From NCBI GenBank assembly GCA_001683735.1, contig LUGG01000038.1, forward strand, positions 1-64,000: DNA of 64,000 bases, written 5' to 3'. Positions 35,649-47,060 of the stretch are shown here, one piece after another. The DNA comes from Grifola frondosa. Taxonomy: Eukaryota; Basidiomycota; Agaricomycetes; Polyporales; Grifolaceae. The notes beneath the pieces were generated by a model that saw only the letters and a program-made list of their open reading frames with translations, was not told where the DNA came from and did no database searches. Numbering within the stretch: position 1 is the stretch's first letter; the number at the start of each line of letters is the position of its first letter. The position numbers and the translations under genes were made by a program.

Positions 35649-38387
35649 TCATCCACTCGTCTTGATGATGTCCGCAGCTACGAAGCAGAGCCAAGGTCAT
35701 GAACACAACAGCGCTACACGAAAATCATAGAGCGCACCTTTCTCGCCGATAACATAAGCCAGAGTCTGCGTGTGCGCTGCGATGTGCAGTGGCACGACGG
35801 ACAGATCGGCCACGCGCAGATTCCTGGTCCCGTAAACCTAGCGAACGGCCATTAGATCCGAGTAGAGCACTGTCGGCAGACCTCACCTTCAGCGCAGGAT
35901 CCACCACACCGTGCTTCTCGCGTGGCAGCATGCTCAGGCCCCCGATGGCGTGCCACGACGTGTGACAGAAATTCTTCACATACTCTGCACATTCAAAAAA
36001 TCAGGTGAGAGAAGACTGTGAACCGGCCAGACAAGCAGCTGTCTTACCTTTGAGCTCCTGATCCGTGACGCACTTCGGACCAGGGTCGACTTCCCGAACC
36101 ACGCCTGACTTGAACGGCTCGGTCTGTGCCAGCTTGCGCACAAATTTGATGGATTGCACGAGAATATCCAGGTCTGAAAACAGCTTTCAGAGCTAGATTT
36201 GATATCAGGCAACAAATACTCTTCACCGTAAGGGTTCTCGAAGACACGCGGGTCGATATCGGGATGATCAAGTGGATCCCCGCTATGAGCATGCTAATGG
36301 AACATGAGCGGTGTATCGATAGTAAAGCCCTTGACCCACAATAGAGCCTCTGCGTGACACCGCGTCAGCTACATACCAAGCACACGCCAGAGCGACGCAT
36401 ACCTCGAGAACGGATGCTGCTGCATGCACATAACCGTGAGCTAAACGACAAGAATTAAAGCATTAGCCAACGCATCGCCCATAGCACTGCTTTACCAACA
36501 TATCTCTTCCCTGCCTCCGGGGTCGCTGTATCATGCGTCAACGCCCCATTCGCCTCGACCATGTGGTGACTCACACGAGGTTAGAAACCCGGGGAACGCT
36601 ATCAGCTCTACGTCCGGCTGCGACTTATCCTCGAGTATGCGCAACTGAACATCGTACTGCTCCGCAAGCGCCGGAGGCAGGCCACCACCTTTTTTCTGCT
36701 CCTGGACCAAAGCCGCTACGCCTTCCCCGATGGAACGCGCGTCCGAGGAGGCGACGAGCGACAAAGGGAGGTAGGCGAAGGCCCCGATGGCGTATCGGTG
36801 GAGATTCTCCATGCCGAGCCCCCTTTAAGTTGGATTTGGGTAAGCGTCACATACAGTGGTGTGTGGGCGGGGGAGACTCACTGGAGCCGCGCTTGTTCCT
36901 TCATGAACCCCGCGTCACGGAGCAGGTCGAAAGTCTGGTGCTCCATTTTTGGGTCGAGCTCGAACGAAACATCTGCGCGGGCGCCGTAATGCACATCCAG
37001 TGCAATAACAAGAGGACAGGAGGACGTACTGATGAAAAATGGTCCTGCACGTTCTCGCCAACGCCGGGTAGCGCAACCTTCAAAGGGACGCCAATCTTCT
37101 CCAAAACACCAGGACGTCCGATTCCCGATAGCTCGATGATCTGCGGGGACTTGACCGCGCTACCCGAAAATATCAACCCCCGAGTGAAGCGAGTGAAAGA
37201 AGCTGGAACATACCCCGCAGCACAGATCACTTCCTTTCTAGCGTGAACGATGTACTCCGTTCCGCCATAGATGAACACTACTCTATCGGCAACGACCTCA
37301 CCGCCAACGGTCTCATCGCTGAACAGCACACGTGCACCTACCGCTTCTGTGAGGACCTGCGGAGATAGATCACAGCTATATGATTGATCGCTGTGTTATG
37401 CAGAATCCCGCATACCGTGAAGTTGGGCTTGTCCTTGTTCGGCAGATAATGGGCGGTGGCCGCGTACGAGCGCGTGTAGTCCGCCGCACGATTCATACTC
37501 GACGCGCCGGTCCAACACCCGGTATTCTAATGTACAACGTCAGTGCGGGGCGCCGATTCATCGCAACGGTTTCGCACGTTTCCGCCGTAGGGATCCTTAA
37601 GCAGCGGTGCACCCATCTTTTGCAAAGTCTCCAGGAACATCTTATTGATGAGGTGAGTTGTGTGTGCTATAGTGGTCTTGATAGGTCCAGAAACGCCTCG
37701 GCATTCGGAGGTATGGGGGAAGAGCTGATTGTCCGATGCCGCAGTGAAGCTAGCGTGAGAGCGTCGGCTTAGATAGTTATTCTCAGGTGAAGCATGCTTA
37801 CTGCTCGATGCGCTTGAAGTACTCCTTGAACATGTCCCAGTTCCAGCCAGGGTTTCCGAGCTCCTCAAACGCATCCACGTCGGCAGCAGGAGGGTTGACC
37901 CACACAAGGAAATTCATCGCAGAACTCCCGCCTACGATGCATGACGTGTCAACACGACTCTGCATACGATACATCGGCTGCACGCAAACCTAGCCCTTTG
38001 CCTCGATTCCAGGGCATTGCCATATTATTGCAATGGTTTCTGCGGAGTCGTCTGGAAGCACCAGTCATACTAGGAGATTGTCGACCGTGAGTATATGAAT
38101 TTCCGCATTCTTTATTGCTAGAAGCTGACCTTTTGGTCGCCGAAGGTGAGGCCATAGCTTGCCCCAAGAAGAATCTTCGGGTCGTCCAAGTTCGGCTCTC
38201 CGGCCTCCAGAACCAAGACAGAGCGCTGCGGGTCCTCAGCGAGGCGTGCGGCTAGTGTCAGCCCTGCAGTCTACTCGAAGAGAGGTGAATGCAACTAAAT
38301 GGACCTGGAACGGGCTACACTCACGCCTCCTCCAATCACAACGTAGTCGAATGATTTGTCCACAACGTCCGATAGCTTGGCTGACAT
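35649..38387 (-). CDS. GMC oxidoreductase (FAD-dependent alcohol oxidase type)
   Basis: The minus-strand ATG at 38387 starts MSAKLSDVVDKSFDYVVIGG, the dinucleotide-binding motif. At least 13 short introns follow. Downstream segments are typical of GMC enzymes: LVLEAGEPN, NRGKGLGGSSAMNFLVWVNP (PROSITE-like GMC signature 1), GAVKSPQIIELSGIG (signature 2), GVGENVQDHF, then WHAIGGLSMLPRE with the catalytic His and PLHIAAHTQ with the second active-site residue. The last exon ends at 35649 (ADIIKTSG). These FAD enzymes oxidise alcohols to aldehydes and give H2O2; basidiomycete members such as aryl-alcohol oxidase support lignin decay. No clear secretion signal is seen, so an intracellular role is possible. 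One extra base near 38035 and a phase mismatch near 37040 need correction for a full frame. The residue order otherwise looks intact. Confidence 0.88.
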
Positions 38388-39549
38388 GTCGAGGTGTTCG
38401 AGGTTCGAGAGATATGACAGGTGCTGAGCATCATCACGACTTTATATGCATTCCGCATCATGTCGCGGCTAAAAGCAATGACATGTTTCGTGCGGCCGTC
38501 AATGCTGCCCCAGCGCATCGGTGTCAGCTTTGATACGCAACCCTCGGATTAGGCAAAGGGAGTGGGTCAGGAGGGTCTGGGCTTTCCCAAAGTCAGTTGT
38601 TGTGGGTCGTGTTAACGTACGTGCGCAATCAGCTGACGCCGCCGCAGGAACCATCAAATTCCTCATAACCCGGAAATGCCGAGATGGTACGTATTTGGTG
38701 AGCGGGAAGTCGATCTGTGTCCCCCTGGGAATGAAAACTGTGTTTTTGAAAGAAGGAAGCCTGGCGCAGTCAGGAATGAGGCATGATTCTGAACTTCTGA
38801 AGGTACCTTGAGTCCGCATAGGGAAGTTTGCGAATACAAACAGGAAATATCCTCACTTATCGTGTGTGGAAGTATACAAGCCTGCGGAAGAGTACTCGTG
38901 ATGCTCGCCAAGCTGTGTCTATGTCATAAATTCGTGCACAGGATAAGTTTGGGGCTAAGGCCTCCTCAGCGCTAAGGACTTACCACTCGAAAACAATTTG
39001 CGAGTGTACGGGGTCCCTGCTGCAAGTGTTGCACATTCGACCGACGTTGATTCGATGCGGTATGTTTGGAAACATCGCTGCAAATATCTTGATAAGACTG
39101 ATAGTGAGCGCAAGGTAATGGAAGGATACGCCATCCAAGATGCAAAGCTAAGGATTCAAAGAGGCAGACAGAGATAGCCACAGCGGTTTGCCAGTAGTAG
39201 ACAGAGCTCATCGCTGATGGCACGGACGGGCCACAACGCTTGTATGAGGATATTGGAGGATTGAAGTCTTAGCTCGGACACTGGGAGAACCTGCTGTTAA
39301 AATTCAGCAGGGTAGGGAGTCTGCAGGGAGAAGCGGGGTATCTGTGCAGGTGCCGAGTTTTGCCCGATCCAAGCACGCGCTTGATCTAGAGGTGGTGCGG
39401 TTTCATCCGCTAGACGGAAGAAGCCACAGAGACCATTTGTCAGAAACCGGTTCTTGCATCACAAAGCCACGCTTTTCTGGATTAAATGAAGCGGGAAAGA
39501 GCGTCAAGAGTTGAAAGCCATGATCGACAGCGCTGAAATTAGAGAGCCG
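38388..39549. other. Intergenic interval, no gene seen
   Basis: Short frames only, with no motif. It separates the GMC gene start from the second decayed repeated tract. Confidence 0.4.
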
Positions 39550-42000
39550 CTTAATGCTCATATCGCAAGGTGCTCTCCCGAAGTGCCATAGTCAGACTGG
39601 AGCATCAAGTCGGACTAAGATGATGCACAATGCGCAGACAGTGATGCCCCACTATGCGCGTGGAGATGGCCTGCCCATGGGCGTGCCGGCACGCCAAATC
39701 AGGAATGCGGCGGGGATAAGAGTCCATAGGATGAAGAAAGCCATATCTGTGAAGGCGTCGATTTTTCTTCCCAGTATTATTGCTGCTGGATCTGACCTGG
39801 GTTTCAGTGATCGGACATTGCAGAGCTGCGAGGCTGCGAGACAGTTATTCGCATATTTGAGGACAAGGAGAAGCTGCGCTTGATCCACAGGCGTTACAAT
39901 TTCGTCCGCATCGTGCAGAATGACTAGACGTGAGACCGCGTCAATAAGGAAGAAGTCGGAAACACCAAGTGAAGCCGCGCCTCCCTGGATCGAATAGAGT
40001 GCAGGAAAGGGAACATTGCAGCTGTTGATTTGTTTGGCCACGAAGAGGTCCAGGGAAGGGCACTGGAATACGAATCATGGCGTGTTTGCTAATGGCAGCT
40101 CCACAGATTGTCGCGGCATCAAGGATACATACAATACGTGCCAGAAATGGACGGAGAAATAGCTCGATACGCCGGCCATGAATCCAAAGTGAGGATCGCG
40201 CCGAGTCCAGCGCGATAGGTTTGATTTGAAGGGGATCAATAGTTCTATCATCATATGCTGCTAAAGGTTGAGTACGAAAGATGAGCTTAGAGCGTCCTCA
40301 TCATTTTCACAAAATCGAGGACCGTTTGAGATAAGCGAGCAAGCGAGAATAGTCTGCCCGCCGAGTTCAGGACTCTTGGATCAGGTCAATCTGGCGCGAC
40401 ATTTAGCCAATGCACCCCGCTGCATCCTGAAGATGGCCGAAACATGGCCTCGGTTCCCAAGAGCGAGCTCAGCGAACACGGACAGAGCCTGAGTTTGAAC
40501 TTGCGTGTGGGAAGAGCGAATGAACTGACGCTACGGAAGAATGACATCTTGACCGCATACCATGTCAGCATAATACATGCTGATTGACGCACCGGCAGGA
40601 ATTTGCGGACGACCGAAGACAATTCCGGGACATAAGCAAGAGAGCAAGGCAAATCTTGCAGTATCGAGCAGAACGAATGTCGACAAGAGACGCAAAGACA
40701 GAATGCTGAGGCCAGAGAAGGGCATTGCGCAGGGACGTTCAAGAAGCTGCATGCTTTGTATAAGCTAATTCCTGCTCACTGCTCGGCCATGACCCAGCGT
40801 TACTTGATAATTCGGGAAAAGGTCGATACGCTGACCTCCGAAAGTACAATGCAAAGATGATTGAGTGGGGATTGCGATGCATAGCTAGCGGATCGAGGAT
40901 CGAGTGGGTCAAAAATACGTCAAGAAACATAATCCCATGATCCGAACGGGATAACAGAGGTTTGATTCGCATGCCTAACGACAGCACAAAAATCACCGAA
41001 GCGTGTTGGACTGAAGTAGCGGAACCAGAGGACACTCGAATCTGAGATGCTTCGATATCGTCCGAATCCTTAGGAAACGAAGTGAAGCAAAGAGCAAAGA
41101 GCAGATAGCCTCAAGTAGTGCGAGTTCCTGGATAATTGAGGGGAGACCGAAATCAGGGAGCCTTTTAACACCGACATCGCGAGATCTTCCACTGAGCTCT
41201 GGACAGAAGCGCCATAGCTAGCGACAAGTCGCACTAAGTTAAAACACAGCGTGCAGATAGTCGTAACTAGAAAGATAGCTCGCTCGTGGGAATGCCGCCA
41301 CCTCAACTTGAAGAGCGGCCAGTCGAGAAAATAGTCTTCAAGATTTGTACAGATGGCATGGAATGGAGACCCAAGTGTAGGATAGATAAGTCTGATGGTG
41401 AGATCCCGGGTATTAGCGCTGGACCTGCACGTCGAACGACAGATTTGAGGATTCGCTGCGCTGAATGAAAGGTATACCGCATTCATGTGGGCCACGACTA
41501 GGGCAGTGTATCTTCGCGAATAGGTCCATGTGAATATTTGTCAAATTGCGATGTAAACACCGCCGACACTTTACACATTACTAGGAGACCGAACGTTTTG
41601 GACAACTTGTTGTTGAGCTTGCCGAAAGACGACGAATGTGAATTGACGGTGCCTCCGGGAGATTGGGGAAGCGTTGTTTGTTCCTCCAACACGGTGGTGC
41701 GTCATTGAAATTCATCTAAGAGGCCGACGATTTGATGTAGATGAGTACGTCAGAGGCAATTGGAGATGGCGAGGACGAGGGAACAACGAGGTTGAGGACT
41801 AGGTGTATGAAAGCGAAGGATAAAAGGAAGAAGATGGAGTTGTCAGTGTGCGGGAGGAGAGTGAGAGGTATGTGTCAAAAGAAATATCAAAGAATGGATG
41901 AGAATGGTGAAGGCTAGCAGTTGGATACGCACTTATTTATGCTCGAGAGCATTGCGGCTGACGGAAGCACGCCCACCCATCCATCACTCCAAGCCTGTCG
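39550..42000 (-). repeat. Decayed repeated tracts, copies 2 and 3
   Basis: 41070-42000 is the direct counterpart of 34190-35200. 39550-39700 is a further short match to the 41200-41290 part (shared CACTATGCGC and TTAGT-CGACTTG-type blocks). The longest minus frames, 41070-41495 and 39652-40041, contain hydrophobic stretches (AIFLVTTICTLCFNLVRLV; MAFFILWTLIPAAFLIW) compatible with membrane helices, but no frame is continuous. A TATA-like ATAAATAAG box on the minus strand is near 41935. These are probably relics of one repeatedly copied gene; no family is assigned. Confidence 0.45.
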
Positions 42001-43188
42001 ATCCGAGTACAAGAATCGGAAGTGGCCTGAAAAAGGATTCAGACACAGGTCCAGAGAGTAAAATATCCATCGACAGTCTAGATCAAAATCGACGCGATGG
42101 ATTGCCTAAGATTTTGCCTGAAAGCACCTCGATGTCCAATAAACACCGAGCTAAGTGGGAATTTGGCTTTCCACCTCCGAAATGAGTGCTACTGATATAA
42201 AACCTCAAAATACGCACAGATCAGTACCTTCATATGGTGTACTTGGAGAGACACAGTTAGCCGTTTCCGCTGCTGGTTTCCCTCAACCACAGCTCGCCAG
42301 GCGGTTGCGGCCGCTCCAAGTTGCGATCCTCGATTTAATTATCAAAGACATAATCATGCGAAGAAATTTCGGATGGTGCAAGGATTTGGCAAGGGTTACA
42401 GACAAAGGGTCGGAATAATTCACGGACGCGAGTCCGACCAGGCGGTCTCGTGCTGTGTTCGCGATCACGTGGAACACGCGTTATTTGCTGCTATTTTGGA
42501 TATGTGGCTGTGACAATCCTCGTTTTCGAAGTTCCTTCAACTTCAGGCCAACTTCACACCGTTCTCTCTGCTGTAACCTCATAGAATTCATCAGTTTATT
42601 TATCAGGAGTATACTTTTAGAAAGTCTGCTGCAGGTCTGTTGCCTGAGGGCAAACGTCGCGCGGCGGTTCAGAAGCGATCATGATACCGGGAGCAGTTGG
42701 GACCTTTCCGCGTCTCAAGACGCCGCCTCGATACTCCCACTTATACATTCCAAACGCTTCATAAAGATTATATTACAAAATGCAACAAATTTGGTGTATA
42801 GAAGACATGTCCATGATGCGCATAGTATTGGGATAGTTTAACATCAGGTATGTTGTTAGAGTAGCGACCGGCGATTATCCGAGGCTGACTTACCTTCGTC
42901 AATGTAGACATAAATATACTTCCAAGTCGAGTATTCTCGTGTTCGTGCTATGTCGACCCAGAGCCGTGGAACGAGGCTCGAGCACAGCCTCCGCCAGTTG
43001 CAATTTATCACGCCTCGATAATCATGGTTATATGATGTGCTCACCGCGAGCAATAGCATCAACGGTGGCGAGAGCGCCCAACAAATTTCTCTTGATAAAA
43101 CCCCGCGCAATGTGGGCGCGCGTCCCACACCCAACCCACCTCCTTCCCTTATCTATTCTCCGAGAATCAAACCCTACCACCAATAACG
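42001..43188. other. Intergenic interval; 3' part is promoter of the Pro-rich gene
   Basis: No gene is seen. ATAAAACCCC at about 43095 lies roughly 90 bp before ATG 43189 and may be its TATA box. Confidence 0.45.
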
Positions 43189-44789
43189 ATGGATACGCAC
43201 AGAACTGTATACCCTTACGAGAAAGTCGGCTACTCTCCCCCGCAGGCGGGGCCGAAGTACGGCCTAGATGAAGAGGGCGAACCGGCCGAACCCCCTCCAC
43301 CTTCATACGATGACCCTTCCCATTTTGCGTCGCCAGTCGCGTACCCCACACATTATCCCCCTCCATCAAGTGGCTTGTCGGATGACCAAGGCCTCCCGCA
43401 CGACTTCCAAAGTGCGTCGCCCTTCAGCCCAGGCACACCGTACAATAGCCAAGGCGTACCATCTACAACCCAAAACATGCCCTATCCCAATCGTGATGTG
43501 CTGTACGGAAATCCAGACGGACAGCCCGGTAGCCAAAGCGCGTTATACGTCGACCGCGGTGCATCATATCGACGCATAGCATATGACAACCACGGAGGGC
43601 CATCCATGAGCCGAGAATATTGGCAGAGAAGTCAAGGCATGGTTCACGACAACCAGGATTCCCCGTACACGATACAGGGCATGCCGTTCACTAGCCAAGG
43701 TATACAGTCGACCAGTCACGAACAGCGGCATGCGACCTATGGAGTACCGCATGCTGACCAAAGCGATTATTTACACCGAGCAGCCTCAATAGCAGAATCC
43801 ACAGTTTCCTGCTATGCTCCTGCTCCCCCGTCGTCCGTATCATCATCAGACACAAGTTCGATGATCGGTTCCAGATCCATTTACTCCCGGTCTGACACAG
43901 GTTCGACGACAACGCTCGAGAGCGTGAAAAGCCGCACACCTGTCGCGCGCTCAGCCAGCATGCGCTCGTCTCCGCTGATCGATTCTCCACCGTCCTCTTT
44001 ACAGCGCAGTATCCCGAGGAATTTATCGTACGCGCCATTCCCGCCTAGCGCGCTGCTCGCCCACAGTGCAAATTTGGAGGACGGTTTTCCGATTTTGCCT
44101 CCCCCGTCATCGGTAGTGCCACACCCGTTCGTCTCACACGATGTGAATGAGAGGGATTGGGCTCGCTTCTTGAGCGACGTGCAATCAGTGGAGACGCTGG
44201 CCCCGGTGAACCGCATCGTAGCGGGAGCAGCCCCGATGGCCGTGAATTTCGGAATTGTTGGAGGTGCGTCTTCTGGATTATACGGGAGCTTACAAGAGCC
44301 GACTTGTAGCACGCAGGATACCTGATGACGAAAGCGTTGGAGGCGCATGTGAAGAGCAAGAAGAAGAGTCCAGTCGCAGACGTTATCGATCACTGGAATC
44401 ACGTACGTTCGTCGGATGCTTGGGATGAACTATAGTTCACCACTGTTGATGTTGTTCAGTATTTCTTCCACCCACGATGTATCGACATCATTCTGGCACA
44501 AGGTCCTATGTGTTATACGGGTGGAAGCAATGGTCCTCCTCCAGACATTAAGCGCAAGACAAAAAAGGGAAAACGACACGTCAAGGAGTACGAGGACAAA
44601 TCAGACGACGAATTGTCCTCGAAAGGCATTAAATGGATGGATGTCACAGCGCCGGCCATTGAGGTGCTCGAGCAGCAGGAGCAGTTTCACGAGGAGAAGA
44701 GAACACGGCAGCAGTTCGGACGTGACTTGAGGAGGGCTGTGAGCCAGAAGTGGCGGTTAGTTGTCTCGTACAAGCCTTATGTCCTCTAG
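43189..44789 (+). CDS. Pro/Ser/Tyr-rich protein with conserved C-terminal domain (unknown function)
   Basis: Exons are 43189-44263, 44317-44402 and 44460-44789. The first ~240 residues are low complexity, rich in Pro, Ser, Gln and Tyr (EPPPPSYDD; repeated SQGxPxT-like units). The C-terminal third is ordered in appearance: HDVNERDWARFLSDV, NRIVAGAAPMAVNFGIVGG, then YFFHPRCIDIILAQG, a basic KRKTKKGKRH cluster and a Glu/Gln-rich helix. This layout is one I have seen in uncharacterised fungal proteins; no biochemical role is known to me. The frame is clean throughout with normal introns (53 and 57 nt), so it is probably functional. The AAPMAVNFGIVGGYLMTKAL stretch across intron 1 is weakly hydrophobic and might contact membrane. 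Confidence 0.82.
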
Positions 44790-45342
44790 ACAAGTTTTAT
44801 TCTGTTGGCTCGAGTGTTTCCAGACTATCTAATTGTTAAAGCCTCAACTATGCATGTTAAGGTCACTGAAATTTCTCCGGTCTCCCCGAAGTGTATCTAT
44901 ATCATGTCATGGATCATCCTGCGCCAGGCCCGGCTCGCAACGCTCGGCAGCATTGTCTCCTATTAATGCTTTCTTCGCCCTCCCTATGCGGCCGGTTGAT
45001 GTTACATATATACCCGGCCCAAACCTGCGCGTCGCCTCGAGTAAAATATTGTGGACTGCGGGGAACCACGATGGGCACGAGGCCTCATTGACGAGGATAT
45101 CTTGGTGTGTCTGATTATCCCGGACATATGCATGAAGTTGAGTTGCTACTTTCTGGAGGTTGCACTGTGCAATGATGTCGTTCGTCCTCTCCCTGTTGAA
45201 GTTGAATTCATCATCATCATCGCTGTTGGGAGACTTATTGAGAATGAAGGGGCAAAAACTGCGATCAACGTGAGTGCGACGAATGTGGAGTTCGGCATTA
45301 GGATCAAGATCCGGGAATAGCTGTATGAAAAGGGGGGCACTG
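44790..45342. other. Intergenic interval, no gene seen
   Basis: The space is between convergent genes. Frames here are short and without motifs. Confidence 0.45.
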
Positions 45343-46390
45343 TTAATTGGTAGTATGGAGAAACGAGCACAAGAAATGTTTTGCCTTGATTGTATCCACT
45401 AACTTCGCATCCGTGCTCATGACCAGGTCGCTGCCTTCACGGGGGCGATATAGCCGGAACCTTCTTGGGAGGAAAGGCTTCTCTGGAAAGTATAGAAGTT
45501 CACTTCCAGGTTCCATATCAGTATCTTCGTTCTCGTCCTCATCCTCGTTATCGACCTTGTCTTCGGTGTCTGGCTCTGAGGAAGTCGCAGGTCTGCCTTT
45601 CCCTTCAAGAGTGGCAACTTCTCCATCCTCCAACTCGCCCTCTGAGTCGGAATCTGTGTCTGGCGCCTCCCCTTGTTGCCGGACAGCGTAGATGGTATAC
45701 ATCTCCACATTCTTAGGTGGCCGTGGTAACACCGCATCCTCCGCCTCCCATATATGTAAAACCACTTTGCGGAAGGTCCTACTCCCTCCGTGAGTGTGAC
45801 AGTGATGACCATTCGCACAAGCCCGCTGTTGGAACAAATCAGGCGGGATGCAGTATCGCGGAGATCCCATTCTGATTCCATTATCTCCCAGCATATAACG
45901 GGAGTGACACGGTGATAACGCAGTTCAGGATCACGATATGGGGTATTGACCTCCGGGGGAAAGATTCCGTAACCAATATCCTTATAGAGGGATTGGTCAG
46001 TGAAGACATGAATGCCTCTACGTTTGATGCAATGGCTCCATTCTTTGTGGCCCCCAGTATCCGACATAGCGTCGATGAGAGCGCTGATGACGAACTCATG
46101 GGTAGGATTCCGACGAGATACAGTGAGTTTTTTGTCTAGTATTTTAGACCTCAGGGGGCATTAATACTGTTGCAGGTGACAACGGGGTACTAGAGAGCTT
46201 ACCGGTAGGACTCCATCTCGTCCAACAGTGTTCTCTTGTCATCCTTGCTCAGCTCGTGGAGGTCGATTTCGAGATTGACTCCGGAACTGTTGCCTCTACA
46301 TTGGTCTACCTCCCATAATTGAAATCTTGCGAGGGCTGCTTTAAGTGCAGCTGCGGAGGACTCGACGGAAATCGGGGGTGGCATGGGCAT
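45343..46390 (-). CDS. Hypothetical protein with acidic C-terminal region
   Basis: Exon 1 runs from ATG 46390 to about 46206 (MPMPPPISVESSAAALKAAL, then LSKDDKRTLLDEMESYR), followed by a GTAAGC donor. The next coding part reads RRNPTHEFVISALIDAMSD, WSHCIKRRGIHVFTDQSLYK, and FPPEVNTPYRDPELRYHRVT. A one-base slip at 45900-45902 then leads to YCIPPDLFQQRACANGHHCH and KVVLHIWEAEDAVLPRP. The tail is very acidic (TDSDSEGELEDGE; DNEDEDENEDTDME) and ends with RRFRLYRPREGSD. Adding a base at 45900-45902 and removing one from the T6 run at 46128-46133 gives one continuous protein of about 320 residues. I do not recognise the family; the acidic tail would suit a nuclear or nucleic-acid-associated protein, but that is a guess. 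Confidence 0.62.
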
Positions 46391-47060
46391 GGGTGGATTG
46401 ATCAGTATCGTCGATGTTGTCGTGCAATCCTCTCCGCGATGGAAAAATCAGCGATTGCTTGGATCCGAAAACGTGCTTTTAAGTTTCGAAAATACGGTAA
46501 GTACGTGCAACGGGTGTAAGTTGAAAGTTAACGAACAACAGTCAAACAAACGCCCACAATTCGATCACGCGCGCGGCTATTGAATTCAAAATCCTCTCTA
46601 CTTATAATTTCCTTCTGTCATGGTGGTGTTGCTTCTGCCCTTGGCTCTTTTACTGCTCGCTGTCGCTCGCGCCACGAACGACTGGCACACTCCATGCTTG
46701 AAGCTTGAACGTTGAACGGTCAATGTTTCTAGACGACGACTTTCGATAAGTGCGTCAGACACAGATTCGAGTCGGAATGTAATAAGAGACATCGGGATAT
46801 ATGGTGTCGAAATACGGCCAGTGCCGGGAGACTACCTATCGGATTATCGTTACCCACAAATCTTGGAGACTATACCTTCCAGATGGCATTGTATTCCTTC
46901 CATTACATATGCTGTAGAATTCGTATAAGATCATGAATAACCCCATGCACTGGCAGGGTATAATTTGCTCAGTTCCAGTTATAATGATACCATCAATTTT
47001 CGAGCGGACTTCAATGCCGGCCGCCTGCGAAAGTACGAGTTCAGCATTATGTCTGTGAAT
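46391..47060. other. Intergenic interval, no gene seen
   Basis: Only short frames and no domain. It separates the end of the bestrophin-like gene from the start of the acidic-tailed gene. Confidence 0.45.

Noticed and set aside
36533..37246. 237-residue plus-strand open frame
   Set aside because: It lies antisense to the GMC oxidoreductase, which has signatures, active-site residues and splice sites on the minus strand.
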